A stretch of 64,000 nucleotides of DNA from Luteimonas huabeiensis HB2 (GCF_000559025.1 NZ_JAAN01000015.1:79791-143790); one strand, 5' to 3'. Positions 51,162-63,148 are shown, counted from the first letter of the stretch. Translations and numbers: made by a program. The notes: generated from the letters alone by a model not told the origin.

Positions 51162-54100
51162 TCACGGCACTTCAACGGTCAGCGCGGCGGATGCCGGCGC
51201 CTTCCTGGCCAGCTGCCGCTGCTTGATCAACGAGTACAGCGCCGGGATCACGACCAGGGTCAGCACCGTGGACGACACCATTCCGCCCACCATCGGCGCG
51301 GCGATGCGGCGCATGACCTCGGAGCCGGTGCCGCTGCTCCACATGATCGGCAGCAGGCCCGCCATGATCGCGACCACGGTCATCATCTTCGGGCGTACGC
51401 GGTCGACCGCGCCTTCGATGATGGCCTCGCGCAGGTCCCGTGCATCCAACGCCCGGCCTTCGGCCTGCCTCTGCGTGGCACGCGCTTCAAGTGCGTGGTC
51501 GAGGTAGATCAGCATCACCACGCCGGTTTCCGCGGCGACGCCGGCCAGCGCGATGAAGCCCACGATCACCGCGACGCTGGTGTTGTAGTCGAGCATCCAC
51601 ATCAGCCAGATGCCACCGACCAGTGCGAAGGGCACCGACAGCATCACGATCAGCGACTCGGTGACACGGCGAAAGTTGAGGTACAGCAGCAGGAAAATCA
51701 GCGCCAGCGTCACCGGAACGACGACACGCATCTTCTCCGCGGCACGTTGCATGTATTCGTACTGTCCACTCCAGGTCACGTAGTAGCCAGGCGGGAACTG
51801 CACCTGCTCGGTGACCGCTTCCTGCGCAGCCTTCACGTAGCGGCCGAGATCGCTCTCGCGGGTATCGACGTAGATGTAAGCCGCCAGCATCGCGTTCTCG
51901 GTGCGGATGCTCGGCGCCCCCTTCCTGACCTCGATCTGCGCCAGTTCGCCGAGCGGCACCTGGGCGCCGCCGGGAACCGGCACCAGGACCTGGCTGCCGA
52001 TCCGGTGCGGATCGTCGCGCAGCTCGCGCGGGTAGCGCACGATCGCGCTGAAGCGCTCGCGGCCCTGGAGGATGGTGGTGACGATCTCGCCGCCAAGCGC
52101 GGCCGCCACCACGTCCTGCACCTCGCCCAGGGTCACGCCGTACTGGGCCAGGCGCCCCAGGTCGGAGGTGATGTCGAGGTAGTAGGCGCCGGTCAGGCGC
52201 TCGGCGAACGCGCTGGTCGTCCCCGGCACCTCACGCACCACCGCTTCGATCTCGGTGGCCAGCGCGTCCAGTTGCTCCAGGTTGCTGCCGAAGAGCTTGA
52301 TGCCCACGGGCGTGCGGATGCCGGTGGCCAGCATGTCGGTGCGCGCCTTGATCGGCATCGTCCAGGAGTTGGCGACGCCCGGGAACTTCAGCGCCGCGTC
52401 CATCTCGGCGATGAGCTTGTCGGTGGTCATGCCGTCCCGCCATTCGTCCTCGGGCTTGAGGTTGATGACGGTCTCGAACATCTCCAGCGGCGCCGGGTCG
52501 GTGGCGGTCAGGGCGCGACCCGCCTTGCCGAACACCGACTCCACTTCCGGGAAGCCCTTGATGATCCGGTCCTGCTGCTGCAGCAGCTCCGATGCCTTGG
52601 TCACCGACATGCCGGGAAGCGACGCGGGCATGTACAGCAGCGTGCCTTCGTTGAGCGTGGGCATGAACTCGCTGCCCAGGCGCGATGCAGGCCACAGGCT
52701 GGCAAACAGGGCGACCAGCGCGAACATGACTGTGGCCATGCGGTGCCGCAGAACGACGTTGATCACCGGCCGATAGGCCGCAACCAGGAACCGGTTCACC
52801 GGATTCTTGTGCTCGGGCACGATCTTGCCGCGCACGAACAGCAGCATGAGTACCGGTACCAGCGTGATCGACAACAGCGCGCCACCGGCCATCGCGAAGG
52901 TCTTGGTGAATGCCAGCGGCTTGAACAGGCGACCTTCCTGAGCCTCCAGGGCGAACACGGGCAGGAACGAGACGGTGATGATCATCAGGCTGAAGAACAG
53001 CGCCGGCCCGACCTCGCGACAGGCATCGATGATCAGCTGGGTCCGGCTGCGGGAGCCGTCGGAGCGCTCGATGTGCTTGTGCGCGTTCTCGATCATCACG
53101 ATCGCCGCGTCGACCATCACGCCAATCGAGATCGCGATGCCGCCCAGGCTCATGATGTTGGAGTTCATGCCCAGCATGCGCATCGCGATCACCGCGATCA
53201 GCACGCCGACGGGCAGCATGACGATCGCGACCAGCGCGCTGCGCGCATGGAACAGGAATACCAGGCACACCAGTGCGACGATCAGGCTCTCCTCGAGCAG
53301 CGTCGTGCGTAGCGTCTTGATCGCGCGCACGATGAGATCGGAGCGGTCGTAGACCGCCTGGACGCTGACGCCCTCGGGGAGTCCACTCGCAAGCTGGGCG
53401 ATCTTGTCCTTCACCCCCCCGATCACGGCCAGGGCGTTTTCGCCGAAGCGCGCAATGACGATCCCGCCCACAACGTCGCCTTCGCCGTCCAGGTCGACGA
53501 TGCCACGGCGCTCATCGGGTACCAGTTCGACCCGGGCGACGTCGCCGATCAGCACCGGTGCGCCCCCTTCGGCGCGCAGAACCAGGCTCTCGATATCCTC
53601 GATACCGCGCAGGTAGCCGCGGCCCCGCACCATGTACTCGGTCTCGGCCATCTCGATCACGCGGCCGCCGACGTCGCGGTTGCTCTCGGCGATCACCTCG
53701 GACACGCGTGAAATCGGGATGTCGAACTCGCGCAGCCGGACCGGATCGACGGTGATCGAGTACTGGCGCACGAAGCCGCCGACGCTGGCGACCTCGGCCA
53801 CGCCGGGCGCGGTGGTGAGCTGGTAACGCAGGTACCAGTCCTGCATCGCGCGCAGCTCGTCCAGCGAGTGGCGGTCGCTCTGCAGCACGTACTGGTAGAC
53901 CCAGCCCACGCCGGACGCGTCGGGTCCCAGTGCCGGTGCCACGCCAGCCGGCAGGTTTTTCGATGCGACGTTGAGGTTCTCGAGCACGCGCGAGCGCGCC
54001 CAGTACAGGTCCGTGCCTTCTTCGAAGATGACGTAGATGAAGGAGGCGCCGAAGAACGAGAAGCCGCGGACGTCCTTCGACTTCGGCGTCGCGAGCAGGG

Positions 54101-54314
54101 CGCTGGTCAGCGGATAGGTGACCTGGTCCTCGACCACCTGGGGCGCCTGCCCCGGGTACTCCGTGAACACGATCACCTGCACGTCCGACAGATCCGGTTG
54201 TGCGTCCAGCGGCGTGTTCATCAGTGCGTAGATGCCACCGGCGACAATCGCCAGCGCCATCAGCAGCACCAGGAAGACGTTGCGCACCGACCATTCAACG
54301 AGACGGCCAAGCAT
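51162..54314 (-). CDS. cusA: CusA-type RND copper/silver efflux pump
   Basis: 1050 residues. The TM4 signature AISIGVMVDAAIVMIENAHK is the monovalent-metal (Cu/Ag) class, in contrast to the DFG-type CzcA at 26913. The start VEWSVRNVFLVLLMALAIVAG and GIYALMNTPLDAQPDLSDVQV are typical. The periplasmic methionine-containing NSWTMPIKARTDMLATGI region is present. It expels periplasmic Cu(I) through CusC. The gene starts 1 base after the cusB stop. Confidence 0.94.
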   Translation of the reverse strand: MLGRLVEWSVRNVFLVLLMALAIVAGGIYALMNTPLDAQPDLSDVQVIVFTEYPGQAPQVVEDQVTYPLTSALLATPKSKDVRGFSFFGASFIYVIFEEGTDLYWARSRVLENLNVASKNLPAGVAPALGPDASGVGWVYQYVLQSDRHSLDELRAMQDWYLRYQLTTAPGVAEVASVGGFVRQYSITVDPVRLREFDIPISRVSEVIAESNRDVGGRVIEMAETEYMVRGRGYLRGIEDIESLVLRAEGGAPVLIGDVARVELVPDERRGIVDLDGEGDVVGGIVIARFGENALAVIGGVKDKIAQLASGLPEGVSVQAVYDRSDLIVRAIKTLRTTLLEESLIVALVCLVFLFHARSALVAIVMLPVGVLIAVIAMRMLGMNSNIMSLGGIAISIGVMVDAAIVMIENAHKHIERSDGSRSRTQLIIDACREVGPALFFSLMIITVSFLPVFALEAQEGRLFKPLAFTKTFAMAGGALLSITLVPVLMLLFVRGKIVPEHKNPVNRFLVAAYRPVINVVLRHRMATVMFALVALFASLWPASRLGSEFMPTLNEGTLLYMPASLPGMSVTKASELLQQQDRIIKGFPEVESVFGKAGRALTATDPAPLEMFETVINLKPEDEWRDGMTTDKLIAEMDAALKFPGVANSWTMPIKARTDMLATGIRTPVGIKLFGSNLEQLDALATEIEAVVREVPGTTSAFAERLTGAYYLDITSDLGRLAQYGVTLGEVQDVVAAALGGEIVTTILQGRERFSAIVRYPRELRDDPHRIGSQVLVPVPGGAQVPLGELAQIEVRKGAPSIRTENAMLAAYIYVDTRESDLGRYVKAAQEAVTEQVQFPPGYYVTWSGQYEYMQRAAEKMRVVVPVTLALIFLLLYLNFRRVTESLIVMLSVPFALVGGIWLMWMLDYNTSVAVIVGFIALAGVAAETGVVMLIYLDHALEARATQRQAEGRALDARDLREAIIEGAVDRVRPKMMTVVAIMAGLLPIMWSSGTGSEVMRRIAAPMVGGMVSSTVLTLVVIPALYSLIKQRQLARKAPASAALTVEVP

Positions 54315-54315
54315 G

Positions 54316-55809
54316 TCAGTGCCCCTCGTGGCTGGTGGCGGGAGCAGGTGTGCCGTGGTCGTTCATCGTTCCATGGTCGCCATGGCTGTCATGGCCGTCG
54401 GACGCGCCAGGATCGCTGGCGGCAGCCGGTGGATCTCCCGATGTCGCCGGTATGGCATGGCCTGCGTGGGGATCAGCGACCTCGTCAACATGACCTGCGT
54501 GCGGATCGACGGCGTCCTCACCGTGCCCGGCGTGTGGATCCTCAGTGGTGCCCGAAGGCGCGCCGTGTCCTGCATGACCCTCAAGCCCCTGGAGTGCCGA
54601 CTGCAGGTTGCTTTCGGCGTCGATCAGGAAGTTGGCGGAGACCACGACCTGTTCGCCTTCGGCGATCCCGTCGAGCACTTCGATGCGATCGCCGCCACGG
54701 CGACCCAGGGTGACGTCGCGCGGTGCGAACCGGCCGGGGCCGGTCTCGACCAGCACCACCTGGCGCGTGCCGCTGTCGAGCACGGCCGAGCGCGGAACGG
54801 TCAGGACCGGTCCGGACCCCGGCTCCTCGAGCAGCACCGTTCCGTAGAGCCCTGGACGCAGATCGCCGGCCGGGTTGGGCAGCGCGATGCGCACGTCCAC
54901 CGTGCGGGTCATGGCATCGATGATGGGCTGCACGAAGGCGACTTCGCCCTCGGCCACCTGGCCAGGCAGGGCCACGGTTTCAAAGCGTGCGGGCTGGCCG
55001 GGCTGGATGCCCGCGGCCTGCGCCGCGGGCACCTTGGCGATCACCCACACCGTCGACAGGTCCGCCAGGCGCAGGATGGTTTCGCCGGGCTCGAAGCGTG
55101 CGCCCTGGACCACCGGCTTCTCGATCACGACCCCGTCCGCGGGCGCGGTGAGCACCAGCCCCGTCTTGCCGAGTTGCGCGTCGCTGATTTCCCAGTTGCG
55201 CAGGCGGGTGCGGGCGGCATCGCGCAGCCGGATCATTGACGCCGCGCTCGCGGGGTCGGACGCCGCCAGCCTGCGGGCGGTCTCGTCGGCCAGCCGGTAT
55301 TCCTGCTGCGCCGCGGCCAGCTGCGGGCTGTAGACGGACAGCAGCGGTTGCCCCGCGCGGACCCGCATTCCGGTCTGGTTCGCGTACAGCCGCTCCACCC
55401 AGCCTTCGAAGCGCGGCGCGATCGCGTACTGCCGGGTCTCGTCGACTTCGACCGTGCCGCTGGTGCGCACGATGGCGGACAGGGCGCCGCGCTTGACCGC
55501 TTCGGTGCGCACGCCCAGCGCCTGCACCTTGTCGGGTGGCATCACCACCGTTCCCGGCGCCGCGGCAGGCGCGTCGCCGGCGTAGACCGGAATGTAGTCC
55601 ATGCCCATCGGGTCCTTCTTCGGCACCGGCGAGGTGTCCGGAAGGCCCATGGGATTGCGGTAATAGAGCACCTTGCGTTCCGCGGCCGGCGCTTCGGCGG
55701 ACGTGGCTGCGCTCGGAGCATCGTTCGTCGCGCGGCCGGCCATCCAGCCGACGGCGAGGGCGGCGAGTGCGACGCCGATGGCGAGCGACAGGGTCTGGAC
55801 ACGGGTCAT
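54316..55809 (-). CDS. cusB: CusB-type adaptor with heavy-metal-binding domain and His-repeat tail
   Basis: 497 residues. A membrane anchor/signal (IGVALAALAVGWMAG), then the heavy-metal-binding domain (YYRNPMGLPDTSPVPKKDPM, GMDYIPVY; residues 48-76), the barrel-sandwich hybrid halves and a beta-barrel. After residue ~415 comes a ~80-residue tail with three DPHAGH units and further His (HDSHGDHGTMNDHG), much longer than in E. coli CusB. The tail may bind copper and replace the missing CusF. Overlaps the cusC start by 4 bases. Confidence 0.93.
   Translation of the reverse strand: MTRVQTLSLAIGVALAALAVGWMAGRATNDAPSAATSAEAPAAERKVLYYRNPMGLPDTSPVPKKDPMGMDYIPVYAGDAPAAAPGTVVMPPDKVQALGVRTEAVKRGALSAIVRTSGTVEVDETRQYAIAPRFEGWVERLYANQTGMRVRAGQPLLSVYSPQLAAAQQEYRLADETARRLAASDPASAASMIRLRDAARTRLRNWEISDAQLGKTGLVLTAPADGVVIEKPVVQGARFEPGETILRLADLSTVWVIAKVPAAQAAGIQPGQPARFETVALPGQVAEGEVAFVQPIIDAMTRTVDVRIALPNPAGDLRPGLYGTVLLEEPGSGPVLTVPRSAVLDSGTRQVVLVETGPGRFAPRDVTLGRRGGDRIEVLDGIAEGEQVVVSANFLIDAESNLQSALQGLEGHAGHGAPSGTTEDPHAGHGEDAVDPHAGHVDEVADPHAGHAIPATSGDPPAAASDPGASDGHDSHGDHGTMNDHGTPAPATSHEGH
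54457..54540 (-). repeat. Three DPHAGH repeats in the CusB tail
   Basis: DPHAGH occurs at residues 424-429, 435-440 and 446-451, an exact 11-residue period with acidic spacers (GEDAV, VDEVA). It is a coding tandem repeat of His-rich type, probably able to bind several metal ions. Confidence 0.9.
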
Positions 55810-57128
55810 CGGATCTCTCCTTCGACGGCGCGCACGGCGGCGGCGCCCAACAGTTCGTCACGCAGTGCATCGAGCCGTGCGAGGTCGGCGCCCTGCCATT
55901 CATTGAGTGCTTCCAGCAGCGTCCCGAAGTCGACTTCGCCGACCTGGTAGCTGGCCAGCGCGGACTGCCAGGTGGCGTCGGCCTGCGGCAGCAGCGTGTT
56001 CTCGATCAGCTCGCGGCGCTCGCGTGCGCTGGTCCACTGCGCCCAGGCAGAGGCGCCGCGTTCCTCGACGGCCCGCAGCGTGGCGTCCATCCGCGCCAGC
56101 GCCGCTTCTTCGAGCAGGCGCGATTCGCGCTCGCGTTCGCGGCGTGCACGCTGCTGGAACGGGATCTCGACCTCGAGCATCAGCTCGGTGCTTTCGAGGC
56201 CGTTGCCGAGCTGCATCGCACCCACGCCCAGGGTGATGTCCGGAAAGCGGTTGCGACGCTGCAGCACCACGTTCGTGCGCGCCGCCTCGGCGCGGGCCTG
56301 CTGCGAGCGCACCGCGGGATGCGCATCGGCGTCATCCAGTGCCTCGGCAAGCGAGGCGCTGTGGACGGCGAGGCGCGGCGCCTCGCCGGGAGTCGCCAGC
56401 GGTGCATCGGACCGGCGCCCCAGCACCGCGTTCAAGGTGGCGGCCGCCTCCTGCTTGGTCGCGAGGCGTTCGATCCGCTCGCGCTGTAGGCTGGTCTGCT
56501 CGACCTGGGCGCGGATGGCATCCTGCTGCGCCGCGCGACCCAGGGCGTAGCGCACGCCGGCTATTTCCTCGACCTGGCGGAGCAGGGCGATGCGGCGGTC
56601 GAGCACGGCCACGGCCTGATCGGCATGCCAGTAGCGCACGTACGCCGCTTCAGCCTCTGCCAGCAGGTCGCGCGCCGCGGTGATGCGGTCAAGCCCGACC
56701 GCGACCGCGTCCTGGCTGGCCGCGGTCCGCGCCAGACCACGCTTGCCCCAGAGCGGGAAGCGCTGGCGCAGCGCGTAGTTCACCTCGCGCTCGGCACCGG
56801 CGGTGCGCCAGGGCTTGTCCGGATCGAGGCCGCGGAATCCAACCGAGGCCATCGGATCGGGCAGGGCACCTGCGGGAAGGATCCTCGCTTCGGCGGCCTG
56901 GGTTTCGAAGTCCATGGCCCGCAGCTCGGGGTTGTGTTCCAGAACCCAGGTGCGGATCGACTCGAGGCTGTGCCCCGGGATGGGTTCGGTGGCGGTCGCG
57001 GGCAGCGCCAGCGTCCACAAGCCGCCGGCGAACACGCAGGCAAGCAGGTGCCGGAGCAGTGGCCGACGGCGGAACAGCGGGTAAGGGTGCAGGCGCCTGG
57101 CCTGCATCGGGTCGAACAGGGATGCCAT
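55806..57128 (-). CDS. cusC: CusC-type outer-membrane factor (TolC family)
   Basis: 440 residues from ATG 57128 (after CCAAGGACACTG). The signal peptide (LLACVFAGGLWTLALPATA) is preceded by an unusual basic head of ~30 residues. TolC repeats: LESIRTWVLEHNPELRAMDFETQ and the helices around residues 150-220 and 330-420; a loop-type FPLWGKRGLA is typical of Cus/Czc factors. It is the outer-membrane channel for CusBA. First gene of the CBA set, order C-B-A. Confidence 0.9.
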   Translation of the reverse strand: MASLFDPMQARRLHPYPLFRRRPLLRHLLACVFAGGLWTLALPATATEPIPGHSLESIRTWVLEHNPELRAMDFETQAAEARILPAGALPDPMASVGFRGLDPDKPWRTAGAEREVNYALRQRFPLWGKRGLARTAASQDAVAVGLDRITAARDLLAEAEAAYVRYWHADQAVAVLDRRIALLRQVEEIAGVRYALGRAAQQDAIRAQVEQTSLQRERIERLATKQEAAATLNAVLGRRSDAPLATPGEAPRLAVHSASLAEALDDADAHPAVRSQQARAEAARTNVVLQRRNRFPDITLGVGAMQLGNGLESTELMLEVEIPFQQRARRERERESRLLEEAALARMDATLRAVEERGASAWAQWTSARERRELIENTLLPQADATWQSALASYQVGEVDFGTLLEALNEWQGADLARLDALRDELLGAAAVRAVEGEIR

Positions 57129-57254
57129 ATCAGTGTCCTTGGGCCGACACGACGCAGGTCGCTCGGACGAGGCAGGAACACATGCCGTGACGCGCACGGC
57201 ACGAACGCACAGCACTGCGCCGCACCGGTGTGCGGAGCAGTCAGCGTCCGGGCA

Positions 57255-57677
57255 TCAGATCAGCAGGAGTGCCGCGGGATGGGCGGTGGGGCGGTGCCAG
57301 GCGGGCCTGGGTGGCGAATCCACCCATGTGGACGTGACACCCGGTGCACCATCCCCACTCTCGGCGACTGCGAACCAGGAGAACCATGCTCCGACAAGGA
57401 GCGGCGGAATCGAGGGGATGCGCCCACTGTCCGCCGAGATGCCACCCTCGGTGCAGTGCGCGTCGCACAGGGCCTTGCTCGCCGAGGGGAGCTCGGCATC
57501 GCAAGCGTGGCCATGGTCGTGTCGGGTGTCGGTGGCGGCAGCGACAAAAGCCGCCGGCGTACCTGGGAGATCCAGGCACTCGCCATGGCCGGCCAAAGCG
57601 AACTGGGACCAGAGCAGCGCCGCCATCGCGAGGAGGGCGGTGCGCTGGAACCAATTCCGATGGCGGATGCGGACCAT
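57255..57677 (-). CDS. Small exported Cys/His protein preceding cusCBA (CopL-like)
   Basis: 140 residues: MVRIRHRNWFQRTALLAMAALLWSQFALA, a leader, then a section with GHGECLD, RHDHGHACDAELP and LCDAHCTEGG (four Cys, many His). It corresponds in position and layout to the protein at 24250, and its first residues match the fragment at 31722 (MVR...RH.WF). It lies 126 bases before cusC on the same strand and is presumably metal binding. Function not established. Confidence 0.6.
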   Translation of the reverse strand: MVRIRHRNWFQRTALLAMAALLWSQFALAGHGECLDLPGTPAAFVAAATDTRHDHGHACDAELPSASKALCDAHCTEGGISADSGRIPSIPPLLVGAWFSWFAVAESGDGAPGVTSTWVDSPPRPAWHRPTAHPAALLLI

Positions 57678-57711
57678 GACTTGAGCTTACCTCTTACCAG
57701 GACCGATGCAA

Positions 57712-57721
57712 TTGACTCAAG

Positions 57722-57725
<4 letters not shown>
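57712..57725 (-). promoter_or_regulatory. 14-bp palindrome upstream of the Cus leader gene
   Basis: TTGACTTGAGTCAA is a perfect palindrome lying 35 bases before the ATG at 57677 and overlapping the copA stop codon. Its halves resemble -35 boxes (TTGACT, TTGAGT); TTGAGT with TAAGAG 18 bases on is a possible promoter. It could be an operator for a copper regulator acting on the Cus cluster. Confidence 0.5.
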
Positions 57726-60171
<2,446 letters not shown>

Positions 60172-60175
<4 letters not shown>

Positions 60176-60570
60176 GCGTCTTCCTTCGACAAGGCACCCA
60201 GGATCGGGCAGTCCTGGATGCCGCCGTGACCCGGGCAGGCAGTGACCAGTTGGCGTAGCCCATCGCGAATGCGTGTGAGTTCATCCAGCTTGCGCTCGAC
60301 GTCGGCGAGGCGTGCCGCCGCCGACGCGCGCACCGCCGCCATGTCCTCGCCAGACCGCCCGGAGAGCTGCAGCAGCTCGCTGATCTCGCGCAGCGTGAAG
60401 CCGAGCGCCTTGGCGCGACGCACGAAATGCAGGCGCGCCACGTCGGCGTCGCCGTAGGATCGATATCCCGAATTGCGACGGGCAGGGGCGGGCAGGATGC
60501 CGTGGCTCTCGTAGTAGCGGATCGTGTCGATGGGCACGTGTGTCCGCTTGGCGAGTTGACCTATCTGCAT
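60172..60570 (-). CDS. cueR: CueR-type copper-responsive MerR regulator
   Basis: 132 residues: [26 protein letters not shown] winged helix, dimer helix, and the metal loop [14 protein letters not shown] with Cys112 and Cys121, the CueR pair, while position 77 is not Cys, so a monovalent metal (Cu/Ag) is expected. GGAGCGCCCACC precedes ATG 60570. It is co-transcribed with copA, unlike the divergent E. coli arrangement. Confidence 0.92.
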
Positions 60571-60608
60571 GGTGGGCGCTCCGCTAGACCAGATTCCGAG
60601 TGTGTGCC

Positions 60609-60630
60609 CTTGACCATGGTCCAGAGTCAA
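60609..60630 (-). promoter_or_regulatory. Candidate CueR operator upstream of cueR-copA
   Basis: On the minus strand TTGACT (60630-60625) is followed by the dyad CTGGACC-at-GGTCAAG (60624-60609), one mismatch from perfect. A good -10 at 19-20 bases is not evident (CACACT is the nearest). The arrangement is that of MerR-family sites; the promoter part is weak. Confidence 0.6.
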
Positions 60631-60702
60631 GTGGTGGTGGCCCTCGCGCTGATGCCCGTTGCCTTCGGTGCCAGCCTCGAGCTGCCGTATGGATTGCAAC
60701 CG

Positions 60703-61632
60703 CTACACAGGACTGAGCGTCCCGAGCACTGAAACAACAATCAGGATCAAGATGGCCAGCGCGGCCTCAGCCGTAACACTCTGCCGCAAAGCCCGCACCT
60801 CCTGCGCGGGATCTCCGCTGGTCAGCGCCCGTCCCAGGCGCGGCACCAGCGTCCATCGGTGCAGCGCTCCCAAACCCAGCATTCCGCCGAACAGAGCCAG
60901 TTTGAACAGCAGCAACTTCCCGTAGGTGCTCTGAAACAGGGCCGAAAACGACCACGCGGTGAGATCCCCGTAGTGCACGATGCCGGACACGACGAGCGCA
61001 GCAACGAAAATCGTTCCCAGCGTCGAAAATCCATGCAGAAAGTCATGCGTTGATCGCAGACGCCCGCTGCCGGAGGCCTCCTTGCCGCGCAGGAGCATCC
61101 CCAGGAACATCAGGACCGCTGCGATCCAGCCGCCTGCCGCAAGAAGATGGACAAGGCCCGCAGCAAGCCGGACCGCGCCTGCCACGCCCTCACCAGCGGC
61201 CGCGTGGCCGTTCCATGCCAGAGAAGCGAGTGCGCCGCCCGCCAGCGCCACCGCCAGCGGGAAGGCGGGCTCCACCTTCCCGCGGCGACGATGCCATCCA
61301 AGCACAAACATCAGGGCGAGCAGCAGCGCGCCTCTCGCCATCGCTGCCCGGCCCGCGGACGTCTCGAGCAGATACCAGCCAAGCGATCCGCGATCAACGT
61401 CGGCGACCGGCATTCCCATGATGCCCGCGGTCTTGAAGACGACTTCGGCCCCGGTGAGCACGAGACCGACGGTGGCACTCACCAACAGAACGCCCATAAG
61501 TGGCCATCCGGCCAGGGCATCGGTGAGTGCCGCTCGACGCGAACCGTACCACCCGAGCAATGGGACCCCGAAAAGAACCATGAGGGCTAGGTATTCCAGG
61601 AACCTCACTGCATAAGCCGACAGGTCGAGCAT
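60703..61632 (-). CDS. copD: Copper resistance protein CopD (inner-membrane)
   Basis: 309 residues with eight hydrophobic helices. CopD-family features: a conserved His in AWNGHAAAGEG, LVHLLAAGGWIAAVLMFLG and FSTLGTIFVAALVVSGIVHYG. With CopC it moves copper across the inner membrane, possibly inwards for cuproenzymes. It lies 10 bases after the copC stop, so both are one unit. Confidence 0.9.
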   Translation of the reverse strand: MLDLSAYAVRFLEYLALMVLFGVPLLGWYGSRRAALTDALAGWPLMGVLLVSATVGLVLTGAEVVFKTAGIMGMPVADVDRGSLGWYLLETSAGRAAMARGALLLALMFVLGWHRRRGKVEPAFPLAVALAGGALASLAWNGHAAAGEGVAGAVRLAAGLVHLLAAGGWIAAVLMFLGMLLRGKEASGSGRLRSTHDFLHGFSTLGTIFVAALVVSGIVHYGDLTAWSFSALFQSTYGKLLLFKLALFGGMLGLGALHRWTLVPRLGRALTSGDPAQEVRALRQSVTAEAALAILILIVVSVLGTLSPV

Positions 61633-61642
61633 TTGTGGCTCC

Positions 61643-62026
61643 TCAGCGCACCGTGAAGCTGAAACTGCCCGTCATGGGGTGGTTGTCGCCTCCCACGGCG
61701 CGGTATTCCACGGTATAGACGCCCGGAGCCAGCGGCTGGGGCAACTTGGCACGCAGGGTCTTGCCGTTGTTGACGATCTCGGTCGTGAAATTCTCGATCG
61801 GCATGGTGGAACTGCCGTGCTTCATGAGCAACTTGAGACGCGACGCCCGCGGAATCAATGTTTCGTTGAATACGAGATCGATCTGGTCTGGCGAGGCCAC
61901 CACCGCATTTGCCGCCGGTGTGGACTGCTGCAGCGCGGCGTGGGCGTGCGCGATCTGCAGGGAGAACTGCCCAGCCGCAATCGCGAGGACGAGCGCGAAG
62001 GACCGAAGGACGTTTGATGATTTCAT
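61643..62026 (-). CDS. copC: Periplasmic copper-binding protein CopC
   Basis: 127 residues: signal peptide ending IAHAHAALQ, which places His1 at the mature N-terminus as in CopC, followed by STPAANAVVASPDQIDLVFNE and the terminal DNHPMTGSFSFTVR. The small beta-barrel carries Cu(II) at the N-terminal His and the His of the NHP turn. It serves as periplasmic copper carrier with CopD. Confidence 0.93.
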   Translation of the reverse strand: MKSSNVLRSFALVLAIAAGQFSLQIAHAHAALQQSTPAANAVVASPDQIDLVFNETLIPRASRLKLLMKHGSSTMPIENFTTEIVNNGKTLRAKLPQPLAPGVYTVEYRAVGGDNHPMTGSFSFTVR

Positions 62027-62152
62027 AGGGATAAATCCTCATTGCGAATGTGATGCTAAGCCCCGTTGGGGGCCGTGCTGTGTTGGACCCGACATGCGTT
62101 GGATGTCGGGCTGTCACCGAAAACACGGTTGGTCAGCTTTGATATTGCAGAT

Positions 62153-62182
62153 GAGGATCCCGCCTGCTCAGGCGGGATCCTC
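62153..62182 (-). terminator. Perfect 14-bp hairpin after the copper-storage gene
   Basis: GAGGATCCCGCCTG and CAGGCGGGATCCTC pair without mismatch around a two-base loop. It begins 6 bases past the stop of the gene at 62189 in the direction of its transcription. No T-run follows, so it may act as an RNA-stability element or a Rho-independent site of weak type. Confidence 0.65.
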
Positions 62183-62188
62183 GACGCG

Positions 62189-62539
62189 TCAAGCCGCCAT
62201 GGCGCTGCAGCTTTCCGCGCAACGGCGACAAACTTCGGCGCAGCGCGCCATCTCCGGGTCGTTCATGGCGTCGCATGCATCGGCGCACTGGCGGCAGACC
62301 TCCGCGCAGGCACCGCAAACCACGTCGTGAACGCTGGCACCGCGCAGCATCGCGTCGGCACTGGTTGCGCAGATATCGGCACACGTCGCAAGGAGTGCGA
62401 TGTGCTCCGGGGCCGCGTGGGCACCTCCTTTGGTCAGGCAATAGTTGATGGTCTCCAGGCAGATCTCATGACACTGCGTGCAGTTGTCGATGCACTCGTT
62501 CATGGCCTGGGACCGGTGTGCCGCGGAATGGTGGGTCAT
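62189..62539 (-). CDS. Four-helix-bundle copper-storage protein (Csp, DUF326)
   Basis: 116 residues with repeated CxxxC steps: NECIDNCTQCHEICLETINYC, TCADICATSADA, VCGACAEVCRQCADACDAM and RCAEVCRRCAESC, about 17 cysteines lining four helices. This is the Csp fold, which stores many Cu(I) ions. No signal peptide (start MTHHSAAHRSQ), so it is the cytosolic Csp3-like form. AGGAGAACCAC is a strong ribosome site. Confidence 0.92.
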   Translation of the reverse strand: MTHHSAAHRSQAMNECIDNCTQCHEICLETINYCLTKGGAHAAPEHIALLATCADICATSADAMLRGASVHDVVCGACAEVCRQCADACDAMNDPEMARCAEVCRRCAESCSAMAA

Positions 62540-62609
62540 GTGGTTCTCCTTCTTCCTCGCGGACGAGAATCGGCGCGCCCGCAACACCGCCCCCTGTTCC
62601 TGCACCGGA

Positions 62610-63134
62610 TCAGTGCTGTGCGAACGGTTCAGTGGTTCCGTCGTGACGGACCAGCTCGACCGTGTACGGCTGTTGTCGCCCGGCAGGGACCTCCATGCCC
62701 GGCGAGCCGAGCGGCATTCCCGGCAGGACCAGGCCGCGTGCGTCCGGCTTTTCTTCGAGGAGGCGCTTGATGTCCTCGGCCGGGACATGGCCCTCGATGA
62801 GGTATCCGCCGACCTCGGCCGTGTGGCAGGAGCCCTTTGCATAGGGGACACCCAGGCGCTCCTTGACCGGACCCAGGTCATCCATGTCGTGCACATCCAC
62901 GGTGAAGCCCGCCTTCTGCACGTGGTCGACCCAGCTACCGCAACACCCGCAGGTCGGAGTCTTGTGGACGGTCATGCGTGGCAGGGCAGCGGGAGTGGTG
63001 TCGGCTGTTTCAGAGACGACCTGTGCAGCGGGTGCGATGGTGGATTGCGCGGGTGTATCCGCCTGGGTGCAGGCACCCAGGCCGGCGACCGCAAAAGCCG
63101 CCCACGCCAGTCGATTCAATCTGCAGGCTTTCAT
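62610..63134 (-). CDS. DUF411 metal-binding lipoprotein
   Basis: 174 residues: lipoprotein signal (FAVAGLGAC, Cys about 22), a Thr/Ala linker, and the DUF411 domain (MTVHKTPTCGCCGSWVDHVQ, VPYAKGSCHTAEVGGYLIEGHVP, LPGMPLGSPGME). The CGCC pair and SCHT are the probable copper ligands. The family is found in copper islands; it may hold or pass periplasmic copper. CGGAGAACCGGAA is the ribosome site. Confidence 0.9.
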   Translation of the reverse strand: MKACRLNRLAWAAFAVAGLGACTQADTPAQSTIAPAAQVVSETADTTPAALPRMTVHKTPTCGCCGSWVDHVQKAGFTVDVHDMDDLGPVKERLGVPYAKGSCHTAEVGGYLIEGHVPAEDIKRLLEEKPDARGLVLPGMPLGSPGMEVPAGRQQPYTVELVRHDGTTEPFAQH

Positions 63135-63148
63135 TTCCGGTTCTCCGC

